This document shows, piece by piece, positions 1 through 11,027 of a stretch of 64,000 nt of DNA. Both the position numbers and the translations under genes were made by a program. This stretch comes from Osmia lignaria lignaria (Eukaryota; Arthropoda; Insecta; Hymenoptera; Megachilidae): contig NC_135034.1 of NCBI RefSeq assembly GCF_051020975.1, positions 9,548,001 to 9,612,000 of the forward strand, written 5' to 3'. Below the pieces are notes generated by a model. That model did not search any database. It was not told where the DNA came from and saw only the letters and a program-made list of their open reading frames with translations. The stretch's first letter is position 1; every line of letters starts with the position of its first letter.

Positions 1-2660
1 TCTCGAGAGCACGTTTCTCTTTACCTGGCGACGAATCGAGTATTCGCATTCGAATACCGGTACTTGCTGACTGCACGTGTCAGGGTCAAATGACATCATT
101 CCGACGCAAGGATCTTCGTGATGGTGCGCGGACGTTTGTGTCGTCGTAATTCATCCCGTCGATCGTTCGCGCTTCTGGTAAAGTTAAGGAAGAACTTGGT
201 ATTACCTAGTTAAGACGGTTTCTCTTTGATCGATAACTCTTGTATGATAAAAAAAAAAAACTTTACTGCGTTTTAATATCTTAATCGTTTCTTGGATACA
301 AAGATTCGTCAGGCTTCAAACTTGTCTTCTTTCGATAAAATCAAATAAAAGTTCCCCGGTAGATTTCGAAAGCAATTTTTTTTCAAATTCGTTGAAATCG
401 TTAGACGAATCAATTGGTTGAAGTAGAAACTAGAGCGAGCTTAAAAAGTACACCTTGTAATTATTTTCTTCGCCAATTAGTGCACCGTTTTATCGTAAAG
501 GATGCTTTAAAGCTCGTCGTATCACTCGCTTCTATTCTCGTCCCTGTGTCAGATCGTATTATAAAGCCTTTAGTTTTAATCCGCCGCAACAGCAACATAA
601 CTTCTCCATGCATTCGTTAATGAGTCACAATAAGGTCGACCACTCGTTAAGTCATTTTTCTTCAATGCGTAAAGGCGACGCTATCGTCGACATTGTAGTA
701 CGAACAAATTGCATTATGCACAAGACGTATCACTTTCATGGTGCATCCAACAAGAGGGACCTTGTCATTCGTTATAAATTTGATCATTTTTCTGATAACT
801 TACTTAGCCTTCGAAAAATATGGTACCCTTTCCCAAGGAAAAGATTGATACCCTAAATTTCCACCCTTCTCCACTGGCAACCCTTAGAAATTCGAAGAAT
901 TGCAATGTAGAAAAAAGGCCCCATATTTATAGATACGTCCACGTTTAGGCGGGAAAATTTGAATTAATCGAATGATGATGAAACAAGCCTCGCGATCTCC
1001 GTAAGCCTCTTTTTTTCCTCGTGAGAACCTACCAGAGAATTTCTCAATGGTAATCGTGCACGAGAAATCAGAATGAGAACACCTCTGTTCGTATCACGGA
1101 AGCAATTTTCTTGTTCGAAGGTCGATTTTTCAAGCGTCTATCGGTATCGTTGGCAACGATTCGTCCTCTGTTACGGATCGCGACACATCGATAGAACGTT
1201 GCTTCAGCTTTTATTCGCACGAACATTCGCCGCGGTGTTATACCACGTCAGTTTCGCGTTAAGAACGACGCGGCGGAGGTACGAGAATCATGGCGGACGT
1301 TTGTCGACGTAATACCGTGATTACTGGCCGGTATATTTAGTTTGCGATTGGCATAGGTCGCGAAGAGTCTGCTGGTTGTTATCTATTTTCTACGCACGTG
1401 GCCTCTATAGGCCGAGATCTAGCTGGTTATAATCGGTGACACAGTATGGTCGCGACGCAGAGAAACGCCTTGGTGACATTTTCGGGATAAGGTTTCTCTC
1501 GTTGGCCACACCGAAACACGGAGTCCCTGAGATCGGTTAACGTCGATCCGTGTCTTTTATTCACGGACCGAAGTTAAATTATCGTCAATGGAAGAATGTT
1601 TACGAGTCGAGTTATTTAATCGACCAGGGGAACAGGGGAACATCCTCGTTTCTCTGTTGACCTAGAAATTGCTTCGTTACATTGAATTAATATTTCCTAT
1701 TACCGATTGCAGTACTTTGATCTGAATGTTTTTAAAATCGCAACATTTTTTTTATCATAATCGCTAGAAAAGCAAAATAACAACTTATTGTTAGTCTATC
1801 AATGACGTGGTGTCGTTAGTATAAAACTTTTATTTTTCTAATAAAATATCTTCTAATGCTTATGTATAAGACATTTGTATAAATAGTACCGTCTGATGCA
1901 ATGTAGTATAATTAGAAATGGAATAAAACGTGGGAATAAATTTCAATTACAAAAAAAAAAAAAAAATTGTAAACTAGGGATTCGAAACTAATGACATATT
2001 ATCAGATAAATCAAACAGTAAGTTATAATTATTCGCGCGATTACAAACAGGTATGATGAATTTCTAATGATCTGATCTGAATAAGGTTTTTCTAATGAGT
2101 CTTGCCGGAATTGCGAAGTTAATCGTTTAAAATTTCAAAGTTGTAGTAAGAAAAATTATTTCCATATTCGGATCATTCATTTTAATCTGAAATTCAAGCG
2201 GAATCAAAGACCATACTAGGGTCAATTAATAATTGCTTCAATCTTTCTATATCTACTTTAAATATCAGTTCGAATAAGCCAGCTCTATCCGTTCGTAGGC
2301 CATCGATCGATCATCGATCAATTAGCAAATCAATAAATCGTTAGATATCGGCAATGGTAAAATGTCGGAAGAAAAATGTAAGGAAAGTGCAATGAATAAT
2401 TGCGGTAGCGACGCGGATCGTGGTACGGTTCGTGCGACTATAGTGGAGCAGCCAAGTTGCACGTAACGTGCATTCGTACGAACGTTTGTACCCGACCTAT
2501 CTCAAGCTCCGTCATGGAGAGAGGGCACGCGTCGAGCTACGGAGGTTAGGATAGGTTAGGGACGTCACCGGCTACTGCGCTCATCCGCCAGAATAACTTG
2601 AAGCGGGGTTGCACAACTCTAGTTCCCGCCATGTGGCGTGTGCTCCTTACTTAGCCTGCC
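1..2660. other. AT-rich non-coding DNA, no gene seen
   Basis: I see no convincing exon here. The stretch holds A-tracts near 248-260 and 1951-1966, a clustered ATCGAT-rich patch near 2300-2340, and two TTAGG-like units (GGTTAGG, AGGTTAGG) at about 2543-2560 that are too few to be telomeric. A short CpG-richer patch at about 1070-1320 includes CATGGCGGAC near 1288. Read as intergenic or intronic sequence. Confidence 0.6.
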
Positions 2661-2661
2661 T

Positions 2662-2863
2662 TTAACACGTTCGCTGCCGCGCTGCAAACGGTCATTTCTT
2701 CTCGGGCACATTGAAACCCGAATTTATTGAATTTTCAAACCCCAAATTTCAATTTATCAATTCCCATACCCAAATAATACGTTTGGGAGTAACGGTGTAC
2801 AACTTAGAAAATTGGAAAAGTGAAAATTGGGGCTCTCTCCGTGGTCCGCCGTCCGAGTGTTAA
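2662..2863 (-). mobile_element. TTAA-ended short element carrying the CCATGG-core repeat (copy A)
   Basis: Both ends of this 202-bp segment read TTAACAC when viewed inward: TTAACACGTTCGCTGCCG on the left and TTAACACTCGGACGGCGG on the right, reverse complemented. The seven terminal bases match exactly and the next dozen only partly. Inside the right end is the family core, here with CCACGG instead of CCATGG. It has no coding capacity. TTAA target sites are typical of piggyBac-like transposons, so a non-autonomous piggyBac-type MITE is the likely identity; this is inferred from the ends only. Confidence 0.5.
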
Positions 2864-5480
2864 TTTATCTAATAGAAATTTATAATTATCAATCAATACC
2901 GAAAACACTGCAGAAGTAATAAGAATACTCGAATAGTAATTACGTTATGGTAATTAAAATATACTAGTTTAATGAAAGTGCCATTTAACGAGTCCTGTCG
3001 CGATGAGCATCGTCATGTTTCAAGGAACCATCACCAGCTGATAGGCTAACTTCCGATGCATTTTACTCGTAGCAAAGTCCGTCAACTTCGGACTTGCCGG
3101 CTCACGGATTATCAGGGCAAGCTGGCCCGAAAAGTGGGGCAATTGGATCGCACGTAAATCACGTTACGGACACGAGTTTCGATAGAATTTCATTTTCACC
3201 GGAGCATTCGCTCTTGAGCGGGTTAAACGCTTCCGTATCGTGTCCGTTATCGTTCCGCAACTGTTTGCAGACGATTTTCTCGACGAACGTCGGAACGTCG
3301 TAAACGTTTTACGCAATGCCATCGCAGACGTACGGTGTTTAAAAAGTAATTTATCGAAGGGCGAAGCGTCTCGCACTTGTTTTCCTGACGCAACGCGTGA
3401 ACGTTGGATTATTTTTTACGCAATTACCGGTAAAGGTCTGTCGAACGAGCCATTCTTCGCCTATCCTATCCACATTCGAACATACGCGCATTTGCCTAAC
3501 AATCGTTCATACGCGCATATAGCCTGGTCTCGAGTATTTATAGATTACAGAGAAATCGTTCCGCCCTACCGTGAACGATTCGTGCAAACTGAACTACGAT
3601 GATCCTGAGAATAGATAGCGGCCAATTAAACGGAAACAATAGCCTCAGCCAGCGGGAATGCGTCGTCTGTAAATCAATGAAATCGAACAAAAGATAGAAG
3701 GATCACGCTTCTGTCTGATTTTCTTTTTACGTAAAGGTAATCGTCGTCCAGCGTGGAAGAAAGAGTTTAATCGATGAACATTTGAATTCTTCCACGTAAC
3801 GGGTTACGTTATCATCGCGCGCGAATCATTCTATAACTTAATGGCTCCTTCAAGGTTTCCGTGATTCGTTAAAAAATCATATTTATATCTTTGACGCTTG
3901 CATCAGCCGTCTATGGAACACGGTCCGCGCTTTGTCTCTCTTCCTGATCTTACGGGACGAAATGTATTTGGCGTGACGGGGAAAGGGGAAGGCTCTATCC
4001 TTCGGCAAGATTTGTACAAGAAATTCTCACGAATTTCGGTGAGCCGGAAGAAGAGGAGCATCTGTCAATCGTTGGAACGACCTAGACCTTTCGACTTGCG
4101 CGAAACCTGTACGCCAGATTTGCATCCATTATCGATTATTCTTCTTTTCTTCCTGGTATTCGTACTTTATCATTTCGCTAATTTTGCGATTTATGTTTAT
4201 CTTCTCGAAGCTTAGGTATACGAGAAGCATAAGAAATTGTCAACTTACATCTTTTTCCGGTTAAGACATCCAAAATACGAAAATCGGTTGCACAGCCAGA
4301 GTCTTCCCGAAATTCTGGCGACGATACCGTCGGCACGGTATTAGTAGGGTCACCGACGTGTCGACGACGAGGTGTATCGTCGATCAGGTGTCAAGGGGAG
4401 GTTGGTCGCGTTACGTCAGCGTTTATGCACTGGCTGCACCCACACGAATCAAGATCCCTGCATACACAGAGCCGCACGTACACGTATGTCACCCAACGTC
4501 ACCTTTTCCCGAGATTCTACCCGAAAATTCTTGATACTAAACGAACAACATGTTTCCGGCGTCTCGTCCGTTTTCGCAAATATTTGCACGTACACTTGCT
4601 CTTCATTTGTTCCACGATCCTTCGTAGAGTTCAGTTCATCGATTCGAGATAATGAACAAACCTCGATCGATCCAGTCTATACGTAGATCAATAGAATCTC
4701 TAATATATCTTAATTTATCTTCAAGCCAGACAATTGTATCTGGCTAATTGAAATCGACACAAAAATGCATACAGAAATTGAGCGAACATGAGTGTGTTTT
4801 TTTTTTTTCTTTTTTTCTTTTTCTTTCAAATAATCATTCGATATCGATCGTGTTTCTTAAGTATCGTGGTTTAAGCAGAGTACCATGGTACATACGACCC
4901 ACTTGCACGTGCGAGCTCCTCCTCAAAAGTGGGTTATCCTTTGTCCTAACAGAAAACACCCGGTTGCATGTCCTCGTCTTTCCGGTTCCTTCCAGTCACA
5001 AGCAATAACGGTTTACCTGCTGGTTCGCTCATCCATTTGTTTCTTCGCTTAGTCCCTTTGTACCCTTTGGCAGAGTCTATCCGAAGCATTAACTATCTCT
5101 CTCTCAGCTTCGTTTAAATCCCAGTTCGCATCTGTTTAAAAACTATGAACACGTATGGACGAGGAAATGTCGGTAATCCCAGTAAGTAAGAGTTCATCGA
5201 TCGTTGGCAATCTCTGTGACGCGTCGATCTTATGGTCCAGAGGATTCAGATCCGCACACGTTCACCGTGTAACAACACAGACGCAAAGGCTAGAGAACCG
5301 CATTCAGAATCGTTAATGAAATCGATGCTATCCGTAACTCGTTCGTCCACGTTTTTCTTCACTGTCCATTTCACTGCTGCCTCGGTGCACTACGGGACCG
5401 CGTTCACCTTTCGAAACGGGGCGCAAAGTCCAACACCGATTCCTTTCCCGCAATTTCTTTCATCCACGGGTTAGTCTAGG
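2864..5480. other. Non-coding DNA with T-tract, no gene seen
   Basis: Stop-free stretches of 70-120 codons occur at 3240-3602, 3898-4215 and 4372-4686, but none has recognisable protein features or good flanking splice sites. A T/C-rich tract lies at 4797-4827. The 3100-3600 part is CpG-richer than its surroundings. Nothing else is supported. Confidence 0.5.
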
Positions 5481-5795
5481 TTGGAAACATAGCGCGTTGC
5501 GCACCGCTTGTCGCGTAGATTTATTCGAAAAATAACCACGCGGTCGTACGAAATTTTTCGAAAGTTCGTTGCACCTCCTGGCCGCTCCCGATGCGCGTTG
5601 TATTTAAGCGCGAGTTCCGCTCGTGTTTATTCGGTCGTACTGGTAACCCTGTCGTCGCAACGCATTATCAGCCGATACCGTGTTTATCGCCGAGTTACCA
5701 TTCATAGGTCTGTTTTCGCGGAGACGAGGCGCGCGCGAAACGCCGCGGCGACACGCGTCCACCCACGTACGCGTGTCCGTGCGTATGCGTGGACC

Positions 5796-5810
5796 AAAAT
5801 GGCGGCCATG
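5796..5810 (+). promoter_or_regulatory. YY1/Pleiohomeotic-like site
   Basis: The sequence AAAATGGCGGCCATG fits the YY1-type core-promoter consensus AAnATGGCGGC and also contains GCCAT, the core bound by the insect homologue Pleiohomeotic. It sits inside the CpG-rich block, where such sites are often close to transcription starts. The match is seen directly; binding is inferred. Confidence 0.35.
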
Positions 5811-6202
5811 CAACGGTTACGTAACGAAGCTCGATTTTTTTTTCTCTCCCACTCTCTGTCCGTCGGTGTGCCGTTGCACGACTCGTTTAACAAGAAGCCA
5901 CGAGGTACACCCGCGAACACCAGGTACCGTGGAATACGTACAATCGACGCGTAACGACGAAACGACGATCCGAGCGGAACGCGTTATCAGTTTGGATGAA
6001 TTCTTTGAACAAAGAAGCGGGTATTCGGCAGTATCAGGGTTTGCCACTTTCAGATCGGCTCTACGAAATTTCCTCGAGCCCGGTCACGTGATCTCAGTCG
6101 GATTTCCCTCCTGCTGGCAGTGCGATTCCCGCTAATGCGGCTCGATTGTTGTAAAGGTCTCTCGTGTATCGAAGAAGTTTGGCAGTGTGTTGTTCGGTAA
6201 TG

Positions 6203-6227
6203 AAAAAAAAAAAAAAAACAAAAAAAA
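6203..6227 (+). repeat. Poly-A tract
   Basis: A run of A interrupted by a single C, 25 bases long, inside otherwise CpG-rich DNA. It could be simple-sequence expansion or the tail of an old retroposed copy, but no target-site duplication was recognised. Confidence 0.8.
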
Positions 6228-7240
6228 CCAAGTCGATCGATTGCGCTCGGTTCGCGATCCTTTCTCCTCGGTTCTTCGAGGGTTGCCTCTTTCAAAGCCG
6301 CCGTTGGCGAACTTCCTTTCCGTCAGCGCATGCCCGCTACCCGGCGCACAAATCAGAAGACGTACGGTGACTTTGGCCGTGGGACGAACGACGCCAGTCG
6401 TTCGATTGAAAAGATAAGAAGAAAAGAGAAAAGAAAAGGGGGTAAAACGAATAAAAATCACAGCAAAGAAGTAAGGTGTGCCACCGATCAGGCGGCGATA
6501 TTAGCCGGTATTGGCAGTGCTGGTTACGAGATCAGACAAACGGGAGGAGGGTTGATCAGTGGCGTTCCATCAGTCGTTTCTGTGACGAGCCATTCCGACG
6601 CCCTTGGCGAAGGGTGGAGGCAAGCGTTGGCGACGAGATTCGTCGAACAATCGGCGAACATCGATGGGAGTATTTCACGGGACCGCGTGCGTAGAACACA
6701 GAAGCGGGAGAAAGGGGAGAGAGAGGAGGCTGGTTGCGTTGAATATTCTCGCTCGATGGCACTTCCGGTTCGCGAGGTGCCCGTGCACTTTCTCCTGAAC
6801 GTGGCGCGAAAAGCGATCGTTTCCCTGTCGGAGGCTTTGCCGGTCTAGCTGCTCGAGATTTCTCGCGCCTCCTGTGTGCATCCACGAACGGTGGACGAGA
6901 TGGATAAAGCGTGGGACGATAATGAAACTTTTTTTTTTTAGATCGATTCGACGGCGTGGCCGCAACGGAGGGCAACGTTCGGCACTGATTATTCTAGAAA
7001 TTGCAGCGCGCCTGACGGCTCGTGTCACTGGTGGAAACGATCGGATCGGATGATCATAGGCGGTCGCGGGGTTGCACTGGACGAGCAGCAGGTTGTCGTA
7101 GGTCACAGGACGGTCCGGTTGGTTGGGTAGAACTGGTACTTCCGGTCGGGGCACGTGGCTCCACGGTTCGGACCGTGTTAAGGAAGGGACGGGTCGAGTT
7201 TTCGCGCGGGACACTTCCGGTTTCTTGCAAAACGACCACG

Positions 7241-7292
7241 ACGTCCATCACCATCACCATCACAGCCACCACCATCGGCACCACCTCCACCG
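7241..7292 (+). repeat. CAC/CAT trinucleotide-type repeat
   Basis: Repeated CATCAC and CACCAC units. In one frame they would encode a run of about twelve residues, nearly all histidine; in another, alternating Thr/Ile. Since both frames and the opposite strand are open, the repeat does not tell which strand, if any, is translated. Confidence 0.8.
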
Positions 7293-7393
7293 TCGCGCGT
7301 CTTCCTTCTTCCCTCGGTTTCTCCTATACAGAGGAGACCGCCTCGTACGTGGCCCACCGTACCCGCGTTCCTCTCGGTGCCCGCCTGCCCGTC

Positions 7394-7461
7394 TGCGTAC
7401 GTACGTACGTGCGTGGTTGCGTGCTCGCGTGCACGCGTTCACGTGTGCGTGTAAACGAACG
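7394..7461. repeat. Alternating purine-pyrimidine tract (Z-DNA-prone)
   Basis: From 7394 to 7415 every base alternates pyrimidine and purine (TGCG followed by repeated TACG, then TGCG). Shorter GTGCGTG and CGCGTGCACGCG segments continue to about 7461. Such tracts adopt left-handed Z-DNA under negative supercoiling, commonly near active promoters. It lies inside the CpG-rich block. Confidence 0.6.
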
Positions 7462-8230
7462 TGTGTTTCTCTCTCGTCGTAGCGAGGTGTAAACCGAGTG
7501 TCGAGCTGAGTTGGCTTCGACAAAGTAGGGCGACGACTGGGACAGCGGCCACGGGCACCAGCGCTCACCGACGAGGAACCCGTGCGCCGTGCGGTGGAGG
7601 AACTGTGGAAGTGGAAGAGAGAACCCTCCTCGTAAAACGGCAGCGTAGCTGTACTACGTTCTCCAGTAGGGGAACCTCTAACACCGCTGCAACAAGCCTA
7701 GTCGATCGCTTAGCGTTACGCGCACCGCTCGCGGAACAACTCTATCTGAAATGCTATCTACGTATCACCGTTACACAGAGATCAACGAAAGCTTCGTTTA
7801 TTTTCACCAACGATCCCTTATCAATACCTCGCTTCTATGACCCAGCTTTTCCCTTACAGTTATCTACGCAAGTCGGCGTACTTGCACTTTCGTTACGTAC
7901 GATTTCTACGCTCGTACGTGACGCGACTTTGATTCGATGCCGAATCAGATATACCGTGTTCGGGAACAGACTTCTAATTAAATCGCTAACGGGCTTATTG
8001 TATCGTTTTATAAATGAGAACGCTTGTTACGTAACAAGCTGGTCGCATTGTTGTCAAAAGCGCGGTTTATCGTGCAGCAGGGAAACGCGAACGGGGATTG
8101 GTTTATCGTTGAAATTTACCGCGGCTAATGGTCGGTATTGTAGGATTTTAGCGAACACCGGCTACGCGGCACTGCATCGATATCTCGATTGAAACGCGAA
8201 TTTTTCAAGTGTCGAACGTGAGCGAATTTC

Positions 8231-10320
8231 GCGTGATCGCGTGACACCGGTGTTGCGAAACAACGCGAACTAGCGCGACCCTTATCTTAAACAGTATGCA
8301 TCGTTCTGGAATGTTGCGTCGAATGCGTTCCTTCTTTCCATGGGAATCTTGTTACGATACCACCTTAGCAAATTTACTGATAATTATTCGATTATGCAAA
8401 ATTGTAAACAATTCTTATTTTTATAAGGAAAAACTAACCAATTCTGAGAAACGCTCGTTAAGTCGGTATCGTTAGTTTACGATGATTTGAGTAGAAGGAA
8501 AGAATAGATCGTCAGACAGAAGCGTGACAACAGCAGACCAGGAAAACAGTTCGAAGGGAAGTGTTTAGAATCAAAAAGAGAAAGCAGCAGAGGTATAAAC
8601 TGCTTACGAGAATTCCTGTTATTCTTTTACGGTCTAGGCCACGATGTTCGATAACCGAAAAACTTTCACCTTCCGAACCAAGTTACACTCGCGAAGTCCA
8701 TGACCAAGAGGATCGTATCGCGGGGTTTTAGCACAGCTGCGACCGAGCCCCCTGTCCACCCATACCTGCCTCGCCACGGTTCTCTTGATCTTGATCTCTC
8801 AATCGGCCCGTTACATAAAAACACGTCCGAAATATCTTTTGGTAAAAGAGCTCGTGAAAAGGTTACCAGTGAATTCCTCATCTCCTTCGACGCGCGAAAC
8901 AGTTGACCCGACCTGAACGTAATTAAAACCATGCGACACGGATTTAGTTTTTCCTAACGAGATATTTCTTACATACATTTTCCTCGAAGAATATTCGAGT
9001 AATGGATCATTAATTTATCCGCTCAGAATGGTATTTTTATTACGATCTAATGTCTGATAGATAGCAGACCTGGAAATTGATTTTTTTTTTTTTTTCTCTC
9101 CCGTAAAGGTTTAAGCCAGTTTGTAATGATAACCCAGATATTTTTCATGGAAATCAGAAGGAATCTTTGCTGTAAGGACATTCGCGGAACAGGATCGCGG
9201 TAGGAAGAATAGTCCTGTGAAAAGGAGGAGCGCTAGTGGGAGTTGGTTCAGGTCGAAGGCCAACCGGAGCGCTCCTTGGAGCACTGCACGTCACAAGGAT
9301 CCTCCACGTCGTTGCCCTGACCTCAAAACTAGCTGACTCTCGCTATCGCCGTTACAATTACGTTCTCGCTATGTTCAACCAGATGGAAGTTTGAACGATA
9401 CTGTTCAATACTATCGCCTCCGTTAAATTTTCTCCAAAGTTTCTAATTACACGAGCGTTTGATTACAAATTAAACTAGCATTCCGTTTGTTTAAGAATTC
9501 TTCAGAGGTTTTCTATGGTTTCTTTCATTACTCTTTTCATCGGATATCCTTGTATCTCGCAAGATATTTACTCTAGAAAATTATTTTTATACAATTTATT
9601 CGCATGAATAATTTTTGGAATATTCACTTTTGCAAATTTTTATAGTAAATTTCATTCAATCATCTATTCTCTTCAGTCTATCGTTGTTGTGACCTACATT
9701 TGATATGGTCTATCGTTTCAGTAATTTGTAAATTAATTTATTTCGAAAATTTTTTGAAAGAATTTCAATGCCACATTTCCACTATTGCACTATCTGATTC
9801 GTATCTCTTAATTACTGAACAATTTTTTCTTAATTCATTTGAAATTTATTCAGTATCCTAAGACTTCTTAGCAGTAATATATCGTTTCATTTAACATCAC
9901 AAAAGGTATAAAACCTCTGCTGCTTTATTATTGCAGTAGCTTCTTATTCTGAGGATTAACCCCCTGACCTACAATTTAGTTCACATTATTTTTGCATATG
10001 AATACAATTCAGTTTCTTTACGCTCGTCATTGTATAGGTTGAAAGTTCTAGACACTACTAAATGTTTATAAATATTTATTAATTACTTTCTAAAGTTTTC
10101 TCAGAGACAAAGTGTTACGAGGATCCTTATCAAGGGTTGAAATCTTGATTTTTTAAAATAAACATATTATTACAATACAAAATTGATTTTTGTATCTCAA
10201 ACATTATCATCGGTATACAATTAGTCATTCTATATTCATTATAATAATTATAATTATTTAAATCAAAGGGGTAAAAAAGATATTATAATTGAATCACTTT
10301 ATCCCATAAAGTATGGCATT
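8231..10320. other. AT-rich non-coding DNA, no gene seen
   Basis: Mostly A+T-rich with a T-tract at 9079-9095. A short CpG-richer patch at 9180-9320 has no coding signal. A polypyrimidine-AG resembling a splice acceptor occurs near 9940 (TTTATTATTGCAG) but has no partner donor that would make a clear exon. Confidence 0.55.
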
Positions 10321-10329
10321 CGTATCGGT

Positions 10330-10667
10330 ATACACATCGGCGAAGAACTTCCTCGTGTTATTGTTTACAACGAGAGGAATTCGTTTAACAAGGGCCGAGG
10401 CTCGCTTCGTGTTTACATTCGGGGGATTATTGTTCACCGAGAGGTATTAGGCATCGCTTCACGAACGATGAGTATATTTCCAGTCACGGACGGGATCGTT
10501 TGCTCGTAATTTCGTCGTGCGTGTTTCTCGCGTACCATTCTACTTTTTACGTTTGTCGGAAGTATGTCAGTGCGTTGTTTCGCTATTACCCTGTCGCGTT
10601 TCTGGTGGAAGTGAAAGCAAAAATTACGTGCTCCCAGAAGTATCAACGAATTCTTTATCGTCTTCAG
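10330..10667 (+). promoter_or_regulatory. Possible promoter and 5' leader of the first candidate exon
   Basis: A CpG-richer stretch immediately upstream of the candidate first coding exon. It contains an initiator-like TCAGTG at 10567, about 100 bp before the ATG at 10669, and two TGTTTAC forkhead-type words near 10363 and 10411. Just before the ATG the sequence reads TCGTCTTCAG, so this may instead be an intron ending in a splice acceptor. Both readings are possible: transcription from about 10567 through the ATG, or splicing from a more distal leader. Confidence 0.3.
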
Positions 10668-10767
10668 GATGAAGAGGTCTACTGAGGAACTTGATGACTT
10701 CGCGACCAGAATGGACTTTGAATGGAGAACAGAACTGGGCTTCCTTCGAGCCATGGATCCTGAATCG
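10668..10767 (+). CDS. Candidate coding exon with ATG (exon A), protein not recognised
   Basis: The exon would begin after TCTTCAG and end before a strong donor, GTGAGT. One base into it is an ATG followed by 33 uninterrupted codons. The peptide starts MKRSTEELDD, is rich in Glu, Asp and Arg with two Trp-free hydrophobic patches and one Trp, and ends RAMDPES exactly at the donor, so the exon ends in phase 0. The other two plus frames hit stops quickly, so only this frame is usable. The next compatible exon found is at 25996, about 15.2 kb downstream. I do not recognise the family. The acidic/basic, non-repetitive composition looks more like real protein than neighbouring chance frames. It could be a false positive, since GTGAGT with an upstream YAG occurs by chance in 64 kb. 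Confidence 0.42.
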
Positions 10768-10800
10768 GTGAGTGATTATTTTACAAATATTTTCTTTTAT

Positions 10801-11027
10801 TTAACCCTTTACGGACGGGGCATTTTTAATTTTGCCTGGAGTATTATTAATTTAAAGCAGAAGAGGTTATAATTCCATCCTTTAAAGCATATATTGTAAA
10901 TCTTTACTGTCTACACTTATAGCTATGTTTTGTATTAAGAATATAACGCGATAAGTACAAAATTATAAATTACTACGAACAATTATGTTTGGACGCACAT
11001 ACGCGTCGATCGTCCGCAAAGGGTTAA
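10801..11027. mobile_element. TTAA-flanked MITE with 17-bp terminal inverted repeats (piggyBac-like)
   Basis: The left end is TTAACCCTTTACGGACG and the right end, reverse complemented, is TTAACCCTTTGCGGACG: 16 of 17 bases agree. The 227-bp interior is AT-rich and has no coding capacity. TTAA ends followed by CCC fit piggyBac-superfamily insertions, so this is most likely a non-autonomous derivative. It lies only 33 bp after the donor of the candidate first exon, within the putative first intron. Related single ends occur elsewhere in the window (12282, 31683, 34866, 56579, 62159). Confidence 0.7.

Larger units (their letters stand above)
5480..8230. promoter_or_regulatory. CpG-rich block, possible promoter or 5' exon region
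   Basis: Base composition switches sharply to CpG-rich compared with the AT-rich flanks. The block contains a TATA-like TATTTAAG at 5601, a YY1/Pho-type AAAATGGCGGC at 5796, a poly-A interruption at 6203-6227, a CAC/CAT repeat and an alternating purine-pyrimidine run. Long stop-free frames occur on both strands, which is expected of CpG-rich DNA that lacks TAA/TAG/TGA. One ATG-initiated plus frame of 172 codons (6330-6848) has a fairly protein-like middle, but nothing is recognised in it. A promoter or untranslated first exon is the favoured explanation, without direct proof. Confidence 0.35.

Noticed and set aside
2543..2560. TTAGG telomere-like units
   Set aside because: Only two or three imperfect units; chance level, not an interstitial telomere.
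7461..8192. Longest stop-free plus frame, 243 codons
   Set aside because: It begins with GTG, not ATG, lies in CpG-rich DNA where stops are rare, shows no recognisable domain and has no clear splice edges.
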